This document shows, in pieces, positions 7,590 to 14,999 of a DNA stretch of 21,702 bases. This DNA is from UBA11650 sp963997925. Its GTDB lineage: Bacteria > Chloroflexota > Dehalococcoidia > Lucifugimonadales > UBA3495. A program made the translations under genes and the position numbers. The notes under the pieces were generated by a model. The model did not search any database and had not been told where the DNA came from. It saw only the letters and a program-made list of their open reading frames with translations. The DNA lies in the NCBI GenBank assembly GCA_963997925.1, contig CAXEOX010000047.1, positions 1-21,702 on the forward strand, written 5' to 3'. Numbering within the stretch: the first letter of the stretch is position 1; every line of letters begins with the position of its first letter.

Positions 7590-7765
7590 AACTTATGTCT
7601 ACCTCCAGATGTGTTAACCCAAGATCTGTTTTTAAAATTCGGTCTAAAGACCCCGTTTAGACGGTGCGCAACCGGCGCTCCCGCCTTTACCGAACCAGGA
7701 CGGCTCCAGGCATAGATCGAGCCCGGAGAATCTATAATAATTCCAGATTTATGGGATTGTAGCAT
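7574..7765 (-). CDS. Possible 63-aa leader ORF ahead of the membrane protein
   Basis: This short frame starts with an ATG that has AAGGAG 6 nt upstream, better spaced than the site of the following gene, and its end overlaps that gene's start by 16 nt. This arrangement would allow translational coupling. The 63-residue product is basic (MLQSHKSGIIIDSPGS at the start) and matches nothing I know. Coding status is doubtful; the frame may be chance. Confidence 0.25.
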   Translation of the reverse strand: MLQSHKSGIIIDSPGSIYAWSRPGSVKAGAPVAHRLNGVFRPNFKNRSWVNTSGGRHKLWVCH

Positions 7766-8048
7766 AGGGTTCTCCTTAATTCATGGCCGCTGCTATGCCC
7801 GAAAACTCGAGATATGGAGACTGGAGGGATTCGTCTGTCGACAAGAAAATGGCCCGGCATAAACTGCCGGGCCATTCATTAGACCTATCGTTGATTCAAC
7901 CGGCGTATGCGGCCAGCTTCAGGCGGACTCTCCACCCGTGACGGCACTCCTCCCACAATGAACTTCCCTCCCCAAGGAAAGCAAGATTGATTCTCTGCCG
8001 TCGATAGAACGTCCTACACCACCGGTATTGATGTCTAAGTTAATCTCG
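7590..8048. other. 459-nt intergenic region between two minus-strand genes
   Basis: No conserved gene is visible. It holds the terminator of the Bax-inhibitor-like gene (7843-7876), the possible 63-aa leader ORF, and a 7-bp inverted repeat, GTCTAAA (7642-7648) with TTTAGAC (7656-7662), in the would-be 5' leader of the downstream membrane protein gene. The stretch 7880-8048 shows nothing I can name. Confidence 0.5.
7843..7876 (-). terminator. Intrinsic terminator of the Bax-inhibitor-like gene
   Basis: A perfect 12-bp stem, AATGGCCCGGCA (7848-7859) with TGCCGGGCCATT (7865-7876), has a 5-nt loop. Read on the minus strand it is followed by TTTTCTT, the T-run of a rho-independent terminator. It lies about 170 nt past the stop codon of the gene at 8049-8765. 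Confidence 0.8.
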
Positions 8049-8765
8049 CTACTTCCTACCGCCCGTGATGCTCAAAATGAAGATGAATAAGTTTATCAAG
8101 TCCAGATACAGCTTCAAGGCTCCGATGGCCCCGATCCGGCTCACTGCCAGAGCATCGCCCTGAAGCACGGCCTCGCCGGTCATCTCTTTGATCTTCTTGG
8201 AATCGTACAACGTCAACCCCATGAATATGATGACGCCGGCGATGGACACCAGCCACTCCAGGGCAGAACTTTGGAAGAACAGGTTAGCGACGGACGCCAC
8301 TATCAGACCCAGAAGTGAGGCGAACAGAATCGGCCCCAGGCTGGTCAGATCCTTCTTTATGGTCAACCCCGCGATGGACAGACCGGCGAAGATCGAAGCC
8401 GTGGCCCCGAAGGCCAGTCCAATGCTCCCAAGGTCGTACACGACAAAGATTACCGACAACGTCACGCCCATCAATGCGGCGTAGATGAAAAAGAGGGCAA
8501 GAGCCATCGGCGGCGCAAGCTTATTGATCGTCGCTGAGATTAGCAATACCAGGCCCAACTGGGCGCCTATCAGTCCGAAAACTATAATGCCGCTGCTGAA
8601 CACGGCGGCTTGGATGTCCGGATTCAAAGCCACCACCATCGCCACGATGGTGGTCAAAACCAATCCGCCGGTCATATACAGATAGACCCGGCTCATGGCT
8701 CCGATAAAGGCGCTGTTGATTTCCTCTTGTATTGCCGTTTGATTCCCATACATCTGGGTATCCAT
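8049..8765 (-). CDS. Bax inhibitor-1 / YccA family membrane protein
   Basis: A 238-residue polytopic inner-membrane protein of the BI-1 (TMBIM, UPF0005) family. About seven hydrophobic helices are visible, the first from about residue 29 and the last ending in LINLFIFILSI. The two family Asp residues that form the pH-sensing pair in the Bacillus YetJ calcium-leak channel are present: Asp188 in LTLYDSKKIKEM and Asp222 in LKLYLDLINLF. Length is standard. GAGGT (8775-8771 on the minus strand) precedes the ATG by 5 nt. It is a single-gene unit with its own promoter (8913-8941) and terminator (7843-7876). Role in bacteria is uncertain: ion leak, or modulation of FtsH-type proteases in the YccA branch. 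Confidence 0.93.
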   Translation of the reverse strand: MDTQMYGNQTAIQEEINSAFIGAMSRVYLYMTGGLVLTTIVAMVVALNPDIQAAVFSSGIIVFGLIGAQLGLVLLISATINKLAPPMALALFFIYAALMGVTLSVIFVVYDLGSIGLAFGATASIFAGLSIAGLTIKKDLTSLGPILFASLLGLIVASVANLFFQSSALEWLVSIAGVIIFMGLTLYDSKKIKEMTGEAVLQGDALAVSRIGAIGALKLYLDLINLFIFILSITGGRK

Positions 8766-8912
8766 TTAACACCTCGACCACTTCCCCGGAAATATTCCCA
8801 TGCATAGCTAGTCACTGAAACGTCTTTTGAGGGGCATGGAAGCAAAGGAAAGAGGAACGGTAAAACCGTGTGGGGGTCGCAGACATTATAACATTTAGCC
8901 GATTTTCGCCGG

Positions 8913-8941
8913 CTTAAATTGGACAAACTATGCGCTGTCAA
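8913..8941 (-). promoter_or_regulatory. sigma70-like promoter for the Bax-inhibitor-like gene
   Basis: On the minus strand, TTGACA (8941-8936) and TTTAAG (8918-8913) are 17 nt apart: a perfect -35 with a four-of-six -10. A perfect TATAAT also lies further down at 8890-8885, without a good -35. The leader to the ATG would be roughly 110-145 nt. The -35 box is back to back with that of the etfB promoter, 21 nt away. Confidence 0.5.
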
Positions 8942-8962
8942 CGCCCCCAAGAACGAGCTTCA

Positions 8963-8991
8963 TTGACACGTACTCAGGCTCGTGATATGTT
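8963..8991 (+). promoter_or_regulatory. sigma70-like promoter for etfB-etfA-cupin
   Basis: A perfect -35 TTGACA (8963-8968), 17-nt spacer, and -10 TATGTT (8986-8991) preceded by an extended TGA element (8983-8985). Transcription would start near 8998, leaving a leader of about 35 nt before etfB. Confidence 0.65.
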
Positions 8992-9032
8992 TCACATAGT
9001 CTCGATTTTGCCGTTTTTAAGGGGGACCCACT

Positions 9033-9833
9033 ATGCCCGTGAGCATCGCCGTCCTGGCTAAACAGGTCGTCGACCCAGAGATGCCGATGGCCGCTTTTCG
9101 CATCGATGCCGATGCCAAAGCCGTCGTGCCTCCCCCCAACATACCCCCAGTTGTCAATGGCTTCGATGAAAACGCGGTTGAGGCAGCATTGCAGATCAAG
9201 GACGCTCAAGAGGCCGCAGTTACCGTCATTTCCACAGGAACTGCTTTCGCCCTGGACGTCATGAAAAAGCCCCTGTCCATGGGCGCGGACGAGCTGGTCT
9301 TGCTGCAGGATGATGCTTTCTCAAATTCCATCGACAGTTTCTTCACCGCCCAACTATTGGCGGCGGCGATACGCAAGCTAGGCGGTTTCGACCTGATAAT
9401 CTGTGGCCGCCAAGCGTCCGACTGGGACAACGCACAAGTGCCTCTGGGAGTAGCCGAGATATTGGGGCTTTCCTGCATCGCACTGGGCAAGAAGGTTGAG
9501 GTCAAGGGCGACAAGGTATCCGTGGAGCGCATCACATCCGACGGCTACGAAGTCGTCGAAGCTCCCCTCCCGGCTCTGGTCACCGTAAGCAACGAACTGG
9601 GCCAGCCCCGCTACCCCACTCTGCGGGGCATCATGGCCGCCACCAGAAAGCGTCCCACCATCTGGAGCGCTGCCGACTTGGGCGCCGACGCATCGCAGCT
9701 AGAACCCAGAGTGACGCTGCAAGAACTGTTCGTGCCGGTGCGCGACCAACAATGCGAGATAATAGAAGGAGAGGACGCCGCCGATGCCGGAAGACAATTG
9801 GCGCTGAAACTCCGTGAGGCCAAGCTTATCTAG
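9033..9833 (+). CDS. etfB: Electron transfer flavoprotein beta subunit
   Basis: EtfB (FixA family) pairs with EtfA to carry electrons from acyl-CoA or other flavin dehydrogenases to the quinone pool through ETF:quinone oxidoreductase. The 266-residue product has the family's N-terminal VLAKQVVDPEMP, the nucleotide-binding alpha/beta fold with DLIICGRQASDWDNAQVP, and the signature region EAPLPALVTVSNELGQPRYP followed by LRGIMAATRKRP. AAGGGGG (9019-9025) precedes the ATG by 7 nt. It is first in an etfB-etfA-dioxygenase unit with a strong promoter. Its TAG stop is the first codon of a repeat element. No acyl-CoA dehydrogenase is nearby, so the electron donor is unknown. Confidence 0.95.
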   Translation: MPVSIAVLAKQVVDPEMPMAAFRIDADAKAVVPPPNIPPVVNGFDENAVEAALQIKDAQEAAVTVISTGTAFALDVMKKPLSMGADELVLLQDDAFSNSIDSFFTAQLLAAAIRKLGGFDLIICGRQASDWDNAQVPLGVAEILGLSCIALGKKVEVKGDKVSVERITSDGYEVVEAPLPALVTVSNELGQPRYPTLRGIMAATRKRPTIWSAADLGADASQLEPRVTLQELFVPVRDQQCEIIEGEDAADAGRQLALKLREAKLI

Positions 9834-9861
9834 CTGACAGCTATCGGCTTTCAGCCATCAG
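9832..9861 (+). repeat. CAGCTATCGGC-type intergenic repeat, copy A
   Basis: AGCTGACAGCTATCGGC (9832-9848) followed by TTTCAGCCATCAG is almost identical in its first 17 nt (one mismatch) to the element at 19812. It begins inside the etfB stop codon and fills about a third of the 91-nt etfB-etfA gap. The units TCAGC and CTATCGGC recur within the family. Confidence 0.65.
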
Positions 9862-9924
9862 AATTCAAGACGAAGCCTTTAACCGGGCTACGTAACAGCA
9901 TCAACAACCAATACCGGAGGAAGC

Positions 9925-10923
9925 ATGGCGGACGAATCGGGCGTACTGGTCCTGGGAGATTCAGCAGGTGGTGAGCTTAGTCCCACAGCCAGGGAGTTAC
10001 TGACAGCCGGTCGAGCGGCAGCCGACGCCTTGGGCGAGGAACTGGCCATCGGGTTGCTGGGCGACACGCTGGACCAACCGTCCCAGCAGGCGATCAGCTA
10101 CGGAGCCGACAAGGTCTACGCAGTTACCCATCCCCAACTGGCCCAATACCAGGTGGACCTATATCTGTCGGCCATGGAAGCACTTTGCCGGGACGTGTCC
10201 CCTCGAGTCGTGCTCATCGGGCGCACCAATGAAGGAAGAGAACTAGCCCCCAGGCTGGCGTTCCGTCTCGGCGTTGGATTGGCGCAGGACTGCCTGGAGA
10301 TTTCCATCGACACCGAATCAAAGACTCTGCTGGCCAACCGTCCGGTGTACGGCGGCAACGCCATCGCCGTGGTTCGGTGTAACTACGCCCCTCAGATCGC
10401 CGCCATCCGCCCCAAAGTCTATGAACCCCTGGAACCGGACTCCTCACGACAAGGTCAGATCGTGTCCTTCCCGGTTGAGTTGGACGCCTCCATGGCCCGT
10501 AGCCAGGTGGTGGACGTAGTGGAAGAAGCGGCCGAAGGCGTGAAACTGGAAGATGCCCGCGTCGTAGTCTCCGGTGGACGGGGACTGGGCGGACCGGAGC
10601 CCTTCGCGGCCTTGGAAACTTTAGCCAACCTATTGGGCGGCGCCGTCGGCGCATCCCGTGCGGCGGTGGACTCGGGCTGGGTTCCATCCAGCTATCAAGT
10701 CGGCCTAACCGGCAAGACCATCACTCCAGAAGTGTATATAACCATTGCTATATCGGGGGCCAGCCAGCACATGGCGGGTTGCTCGGGAGCCAAGGTTATC
10801 GTCGCGATTAATAAAGACCTGGAATCCAACATCTTCAAAGAAGCCCGTTACGGCGTTGTTGGAGATTGGGAACAGGTAGTCCCCGCTTTCACTGAGGCGG
10901 TTCGCGAGCTTACCCAGAGCTAA
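9925..10923 (+). CDS. etfA: Electron transfer flavoprotein alpha subunit
   Basis: EtfA binds the redox-active FAD of the ETF heterodimer. The 332-residue product has an N-terminal alpha/beta domain (about 1-195) with LIGRTNEGRELAPRLAFRLG and the RPVYGGNAIAVV strand. The C-terminal FAD domain contains VVSGGRGLGG, SGWVPSSYQVGLTGKTI, PEVYITIAISGASQHMAG and IVAINKDLESNIFKEARYGV, which form the classic FAD-binding signature. GGAGGA (9916-9921) precedes the ATG. It is separated from etfB by 91 nt that hold a repeat and from the following dioxygenase gene by 24 nt. Length is typical. Confidence 0.96.
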   Translation: MADESGVLVLGDSAGGELSPTARELLTAGRAAADALGEELAIGLLGDTLDQPSQQAISYGADKVYAVTHPQLAQYQVDLYLSAMEALCRDVSPRVVLIGRTNEGRELAPRLAFRLGVGLAQDCLEISIDTESKTLLANRPVYGGNAIAVVRCNYAPQIAAIRPKVYEPLEPDSSRQGQIVSFPVELDASMARSQVVDVVEEAAEGVKLEDARVVVSGGRGLGGPEPFAALETLANLLGGAVGASRAAVDSGWVPSSYQVGLTGKTITPEVYITIAISGASQHMAGCSGAKVIVAINKDLESNIFKEARYGVVGDWEQVVPAFTEAVRELTQS

Positions 10924-10947
10924 GATCGCACCTGGAGGGAACGTAAG

Positions 10948-12021
10948 ATGGTTAGACCTTCCGCTTCCAAAGCAACACCCGCTGAGTTGGACAGCTTCTA
11001 TAAGGATCTGGAATCATTCAGCACCGCCGCTCTATGGACCAGGCAGGAACAAGCCCTGGTCAGCGAGCCAAAGAGCAAAGCGCTTCCCTTCCTCTGGAGC
11101 TGGAAAGAGTTACGCCCTCAAGCCATGCGCGCGGCGGAACTTGTGGGCACTCAGGATGCCGAACGTCGGGTGTTGATGCTGCTCAACCCTGGACTGGAAG
11201 GCCGCATCGCCACCACCAACAGCCTATTTTCCGGACTACAGATTGTCTTGCCCGGTGAGGCGGCAAGGGCCCACCGGCACACACCGGCAGCCCTAAGGTT
11301 CATCATCGAAAGCGACGGCGGCCACACCACCGTTGAGGGCGACAAGATACCCATGCATCCCGGGGACTTGGTATTGACCCCCAACTGGACATGGCACGAC
11401 CACAGCAATACCACCGGCAATCCAATGATTTGGCTTGATGGTCTGGACCTGCCTCTGACCCACCTGCTGGAGGCCGTCTTCTTCGAGCCCTACCCGGAAG
11501 ACATTCAGCCAATCACCCAGCCCACCGATTCATCCCTAACCGCCTACGGCTCCGGCGCGCTACGTCCCGCCTGGGAGAAGCCCGACAGCGCCCATTCACC
11601 GCTGATGCACTATCCGTGGGACAAGACCTGGGCCGCCCTGCAAGGCCTGGCCCCGGTGGCCGACGGTAGCCCTTTTGACGGAGTTGTTCTGGAATACACC
11701 AATCCCAACACCGGCGGACCGGTCATGCCGACCATGGGCTGTAATTGCCAACTGCTGCGGCCCGGCGAGGCAACCAAGGCCCATCGCCATACCGCCAGCG
11801 TCATCTACCACGTCGTCGAAGGAGAAGGCTATTCCATAGTTGACGGCCAGAGATTGGATTGGAGCGAGAAGGACGTTTTCTGCGTGCCCGGCTGGGTATT
11901 CCACGAACACGTCAACACGTCCGCCACCAGCCCAGCGGTGCTATTCAGCTTCACCGACGCTCCCGTCCTTCAGGCCTTGAACCTGCTGCGGGAACAACCG
12001 CATCCCCAAGAACACCAGTAA
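10948..12021 (+). CDS. Gentisate 1,2-dioxygenase-like bicupin ring-cleavage enzyme
   Basis: A 357-residue two-cupin protein of the gentisate 1,2-dioxygenase / 1-hydroxy-2-naphthoate dioxygenase / salicylate dioxygenase family, which uses Fe(II) and O2 to open a ring bearing adjacent carboxyl and hydroxyl groups. The N-terminal cupin has PGEAARAHRHTPAALRFI with metal ligands His109 and His111, and PNWTWHDHSN with His150 as the third. The C-terminal cupin also keeps a His-rich motif (KAHRHTASVIYHVVEGEG, then FHEHVN). GGAGGG (10933-10938) precedes the ATG, 24 nt after etfA. Gentisate itself is the default guess; salicylate-type substrates are equally possible. Ring opening here would follow hydroxylation by an oxygenase such as the one at the start of the window. 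Confidence 0.88.
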   Translation: MVRPSASKATPAELDSFYKDLESFSTAALWTRQEQALVSEPKSKALPFLWSWKELRPQAMRAAELVGTQDAERRVLMLLNPGLEGRIATTNSLFSGLQIVLPGEAARAHRHTPAALRFIIESDGGHTTVEGDKIPMHPGDLVLTPNWTWHDHSNTTGNPMIWLDGLDLPLTHLLEAVFFEPYPEDIQPITQPTDSSLTAYGSGALRPAWEKPDSAHSPLMHYPWDKTWAALQGLAPVADGSPFDGVVLEYTNPNTGGPVMPTMGCNCQLLRPGEATKAHRHTASVIYHVVEGEGYSIVDGQRLDWSEKDVFCVPGWVFHEHVNTSATSPAVLFSFTDAPVLQALNLLREQPHPQEHQ

Positions 12022-12046
12022 ACAGTCCGGTATCCTCCAGAAACAG

Positions 12047-12080
12047 AGTAGGGGCACGGCTAGTCGTGCCCCTACTTATT
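12047..12080 (+). terminator. 12-bp hairpin after the bicupin gene
   Basis: AGTAGGGGCACG (12047-12058) pairs perfectly with CGTGCCCCTACT (12065-12076) around a 6-nt loop, followed by TATT. It lies 26 nt past the stop codon and probably ends the etfB-etfA-dioxygenase transcript, though the T-run is short. Hairpins of this GTAGGGGCAC type are often dispersed repeats, so it may be one of those. Confidence 0.55.
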
Positions 12081-12108
12081 GCCCAGACCTGTCCGCTCTT
12101 CAGGAAAA

Positions 12109-12150
12109 CCCGTCCCCCCTTTAGAAGGGGGACTACAGGGGGGTCGTGCC
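12109..12150 (+). repeat. C5/G5 hairpin repeat, copy 2
   Basis: CCGTCCCCCCTTTAGAAGG followed by GGGACTACAGGGGGGTCGTG closely matches the element at 2171-2210: the same CCCCCTTTAGAAGGGGG hairpin core, then a short spacer and GGGGGTCGT. It lies between convergent genes. Confidence 0.7.
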
Positions 12151-12201
12151 GGTTCTGCTTCAGGCTGGTGGATTACCGGGAGACGTTCCTGCGCGGGGCT
12201 G

Positions 12202-12246
12202 AACCTCCCCTAAATCCCCTCCTTCGTAAGGAAGGGACTCGTTTTT
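12202..12246 (+). repeat. Diverged hairpin repeat with terminator-like T-run
   Basis: TCCCCTCCTT (12215-12224) pairs with AAGGAAGGGA (12228-12237) with one mismatch and a 3-nt loop, then CTCGTTTTT. The upstream AACCTCCCCTAAA resembles the outer part of the other G-rich repeats read backwards. It could terminate plus-strand transcription between the convergent ring-cleavage and panC genes. Confidence 0.5.
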
Positions 12247-12273
12247 CACCCTCGCAGTTTCTAGGGAGTGCCA

Positions 12274-13110
12274 TTATTCCAAGATTATGTTGTCTATGAG
12301 GCGGGGCTTGCCTAGCTGTACGGCCACGGAAACCATGGTCCGGGTATTGACCGTATCCAACTCTTCCAGGGTTTCGGCGTCGGCCACGCTGACGTAGTCG
12401 ATACGTTCTATCAGCGCCTCGCTTGCCAAGACCAGCCTGGTCTCCGAGCGTAGCCGGTTTCCGTCGGTGGTTCCTTCTTGCCAAAGTCTGTCAGCTAGCT
12501 GTAACGCCCGGTAAACAACCGGCGCGGCGCGGCGTTGTTCCTCGGTTAGGTAGGTGTTGCGGCTGCTGAGGGCCAGCCCGTCCCTGTCCCGCACCGTGGG
12601 AACCATCACGACCTCTACGCCGAGGTCCAAGTCCCGGACCATCTTTCGGATGACGATAGACTGCTGTCCGTCCTTCTGTCCGAAGTAGGCATTGTCGGGA
12701 CCGATGATGTTGAACAACTTGGCTACCACGGTGGCGACGCCCCGGAAATGGCCGGGACGATGCGCCCCTTCCAGCCTGTCTCCCAGTTTGGCCACGTCCA
12801 CCCACGTATTGAATCCCGGCGGGTAAATCTCCTCGACGCTGGGAGTGAACACCAGGTCGACTCCCTCTTCTCGGAGCAGTTCCAAGTCCCGGTCCAAGTC
12901 GCGAGGGTATGCTGACAGATCTTCCTGGGGACCGAACTGGGAAGGGTTGACGAAGATGGTCGCGGCCAGGGTTGGGTTATCTTTGCGGGCTTGCTTCACC
13001 AGAGCAAGATGCCCTTCGTGTAGAGCGCCCATAGTGGGAACCAAGCCCAGAGGACGGTTCGCCGCTCGGCAGGCGGCGGTCATTTGCCGCCGGCTTTTAA
13101 TAACTTGCAT
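12274..13110 (-). CDS. panC: Pantothenate synthetase (pantoate-beta-alanine ligase)
   Basis: PanC joins pantoate and beta-alanine with ATP, the last step of pantothenate synthesis. The 278-residue product has the nucleotidyltransferase HIGH-type motif at residues 31-34 (PTMGALHEGHLALV), IFVNPSQFGPQEDLSAYPR, the GDRLEGAHRPGHFRGVATVV pantoate region, YFGQKDGQQ, and the KMSKS-equivalent GLALSSRNTYL. All are canonical for the family. The minus-strand AAGGAG (13129-13124) is 13 nt from the ATG, longer than usual. The gene is last in a minus-strand run, 48 nt after panB. Confidence 0.97.
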   Translation of the reverse strand: MQVIKSRRQMTAACRAANRPLGLVPTMGALHEGHLALVKQARKDNPTLAATIFVNPSQFGPQEDLSAYPRDLDRDLELLREEGVDLVFTPSVEEIYPPGFNTWVDVAKLGDRLEGAHRPGHFRGVATVVAKLFNIIGPDNAYFGQKDGQQSIVIRKMVRDLDLGVEVVMVPTVRDRDGLALSSRNTYLTEEQRRAAPVVYRALQLADRLWQEGTTDGNRLRSETRLVLASEALIERIDYVSVADAETLEELDTVNTRTMVSVAVQLGKPRLIDNIILE

Positions 13111-13158
13111 AGGGCCGGCGATTCTCCTTCGGGGCCGATGATTGGGTCGGCAACGTGG

Positions 13159-13998
13159 CTAGGGTAGGGCCATGAGTTCTTCCAAGATTGACTCGTCCAT
13201 CCCAAAGCTTTGCTTTTCCGTGGGGAAGGCACCGCCTTCTATGTCCTGAATGTATTGGGCGAACGCCGCTTTGATCGCCTCGGCCAACTTGGCATATTGA
13301 AAGGTGTGCCTGGGCACAAAGTCGGTGAACAACCCCAGCATGTCGTGGAGCACTTGGACCTGCCCATCGCACTCGGGACCGGCGCCGATGCCAATGGTAG
13401 GAACATTCAAGCGGCGAGAGATGAGGCCAGCCAGGGGAGTCGGCACCAACTCCAAGACGATGGCGTAAGCACCAGCATCCTCCAAGGCTTTGGCGTCCCG
13501 CATGAGCTTGGCTGCTTCGACCTCGTTCCTGCCCTGCACTCGATATCCGCCAAAGGTATTGATGGACTGGGGTGTCAGGCCGATATGCCCCATCACCGGG
13601 ATCCCGGCCTCAACGATGCGGTGCACCGTTTCGGCCACGCTCTCGCCACCTTCCAGCTTGACGGACTGTGCGCCGCCTTCTTGAATCAACCGGGCGGCGT
13701 TGGTGAGGGCCTGAGACGAGTCAACCTGGTAGGTCATGAAGGGTAGGTCGGACACCACCATGGCATTCTTGGCGCCCCGAATCACGGCTTTGGTATGGTG
13801 CAAAATGTCGTCCATGGTCACGTTAACCGTGGAGTCGTAGCCCAGAACCACCATGCCCAGGCTATCGCCAACCAAGAGGATAGGTATCCCAGCCTGGTCT
13901 GCCAGGCACGCCGCCGTATAATCATAGGCTGTAACCATGGGTATCTTTTTACCGTCGGCCTTCATCTGGCCGATGTCCCTGATGGTCACCCTAGCCAT
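13159..13998 (-). CDS. panB: 3-methyl-2-oxobutanoate hydroxymethyltransferase
   Basis: PanB makes ketopantoate from 2-oxoisovalerate and 5,10-methylene-tetrahydrofolate, the first committed step to pantothenate. The 279-residue product starts MARVTIRDIGQMKADGKK and shows VTAYDYTAACLADQAGIPI, the Mg-binding Asp45 (VGDSLGMVVLGYDSTV) and Asp84 (VVSDLPFMTY), and the catalytic Glu183 (VLELVP). Length and motifs are those of the E. coli enzyme family. I chose the ATG at 13998 because GGAGGT (14011-14006 on the minus strand) lies 7 nt upstream; the frame is open to an ATG at 14061, but that 21-residue extension is not family-like. It is followed by panC. Confidence 0.97.
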   Translation of the reverse strand: MARVTIRDIGQMKADGKKIPMVTAYDYTAACLADQAGIPILLVGDSLGMVVLGYDSTVNVTMDDILHHTKAVIRGAKNAMVVSDLPFMTYQVDSSQALTNAARLIQEGGAQSVKLEGGESVAETVHRIVEAGIPVMGHIGLTPQSINTFGGYRVQGRNEVEAAKLMRDAKALEDAGAYAIVLELVPTPLAGLISRRLNVPTIGIGAGPECDGQVQVLHDMLGLFTDFVPRHTFQYAKLAEAIKAAFAQYIQDIEGGAFPTEKQSFGMDESILEELMALP

Positions 13999-14040
13999 GG
14001 CTGTTACCTCCGGAAAGTTTTGGATATCGTTATTTGTGCG

Positions 14041-14090
14041 TTGGGGGACGACCCCCCTCAATCCACTCTTCTAAGGGGGGAAGTTGGACG
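14041..14090 (-). repeat. C5/G5 hairpin repeat, copy 3 (inverted)
   Basis: Read on the minus strand this is CTTCCCCCCTTAGAAGAG, TGGATTGAG, GGGGGTCGTCCCCC, matching the elements at 2171 and 12109 in the opposite orientation. It lies in the gap between the DUF2520 gene and panB, so it would be transcribed inside the operon. Confidence 0.65.
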
Positions 14091-14111
14091 GGTTGGCGAG
14101 CGTTTGTTTGA

Positions 14112-14999
14112 TTATTCGAAACTTATGTAGTGGTCTACCAGCTCCTCTATCGCGTTGAGTTGATTGGGGCCCGCACCCTGGGATGCCAGGGGCAGCGACG
14201 CCCGGGCCAGGTTCCCATACAGGGACACCAACTCCGGGGAACGCTGAAACAGAGTCTCCAGGTGGGAGCGCAGGGTCAGAACGTCGCCGCGGATCACAGG
14301 GCCGGTGGCGGCGCCCTTCAATCCCTCTTTTGCCACGTTGCTCAGAGTCGCCGAAGTCAGGGGGATAAGGGCTTGAATCGCTTGCTCTGAGGACAACCCC
14401 ATAGACTCCCAAAGGCTAACGGCCGACTTCAGCAGCGTCACCACGTAGCCGCATCCGAACACCGCTGCTGCGTGGTACAGAGAACGGTCCGGACCGGCGA
14501 TGGATACGGCATGTCCTCCCAAGTCTTGAGCCATAGTGGCCAAATAGCCGCCCAGCCAGCCTTCGCCTTCTACCGCAAAGGTTACTCCGGCCAATCTGGC
14601 TGCGGCGTCTTCCGGGCTATCCAGTCCGGCAAATGTCTGGAACGGGTGAAAAGCTCCGGTGAATGCGCCTTGTTGGGCGGCTGGTTCCAATAGTTCGATA
14701 GATGCCCCGCCATAGCAATGGACCACGCCTTGGCCGGAACGCCAATTCACTGACCCTGCTACGTCTTCGATAACCGAATCCGGTGTCGTGATAAACACCA
14801 GATCCGCAGCTTCGGAACATTCTTGGGCGGATGCGTAGACGGAGCAACCGGGAATCCGGTCCGCCAGCCATTGGGCCCAGGCGGTGGAGCGGCTGAAAGC
14901 GGCAACCACTCGGTACCCTCGCTCAGCCAACGCCAGGGGAAGTCCCTTTCCCAGCACCCCTATGCCGATGAACCCGATGTCCAAGTTTCGACTAACCAT
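14112..14999 (-). CDS. Rossmann-fold / DUF2520 oxidoreductase; candidate ketopantoate reductase
   Basis: The 295-residue protein has an N-terminal NAD(P)-binding Rossmann domain (IGFIGIGVLGKGLPLAL, with Gly12-x-Gly14-x2-Gly17) and a helical C-terminal half of the DUF2520 type, including GAFHPFQTFAG and YHAAAVFGCGYVVTLL. The layout is that of 6-phosphogluconate-dehydrogenase-like reductases such as PanE and ProC. The start at 14999 overlaps the upstream stop codon by 8 nt (ATGGTTAG), implying coupled translation; a longer start at 15032 is possible. Lying directly upstream of panB and panC, with no panE in the window, it may reduce ketopantoate to pantoate. That role is inferred from position and fold, not shown by the sequence. 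Confidence 0.8.
   Translation of the reverse strand: MVSRNLDIGFIGIGVLGKGLPLALAERGYRVVAAFSRSTAWAQWLADRIPGCSVYASAQECSEAADLVFITTPDSVIEDVAGSVNWRSGQGVVHCYGGASIELLEPAAQQGAFTGAFHPFQTFAGLDSPEDAAARLAGVTFAVEGEGWLGGYLATMAQDLGGHAVSIAGPDRSLYHAAAVFGCGYVVTLLKSAVSLWESMGLSSEQAIQALIPLTSATLSNVAKEGLKGAATGPVIRGDVLTLRSHLETLFQRSPELVSLYGNLARASLPLASQGAGPNQLNAIEELVDHYISFE

Noticed and set aside
9033..10923. FixAB-type bifurcating ETF.
   Set aside because: No fixC, fixX or bcd-like partner genes are present, and the motif differences that mark bifurcating ETFs cannot be judged by eye.
12022..12273. CRISPR array or tandem-repeat locus between the bicupin and panC genes.
   Set aside because: The palindromes differ from one another and there is no regular repeat-spacer pattern; they are independent hairpins.
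14002..14061. 21-residue N-terminal extension of PanB.
   Set aside because: The ATG at 13998 has GGAGGT 7 nt upstream and starts the conserved sequence; the extension overlaps a hairpin repeat.
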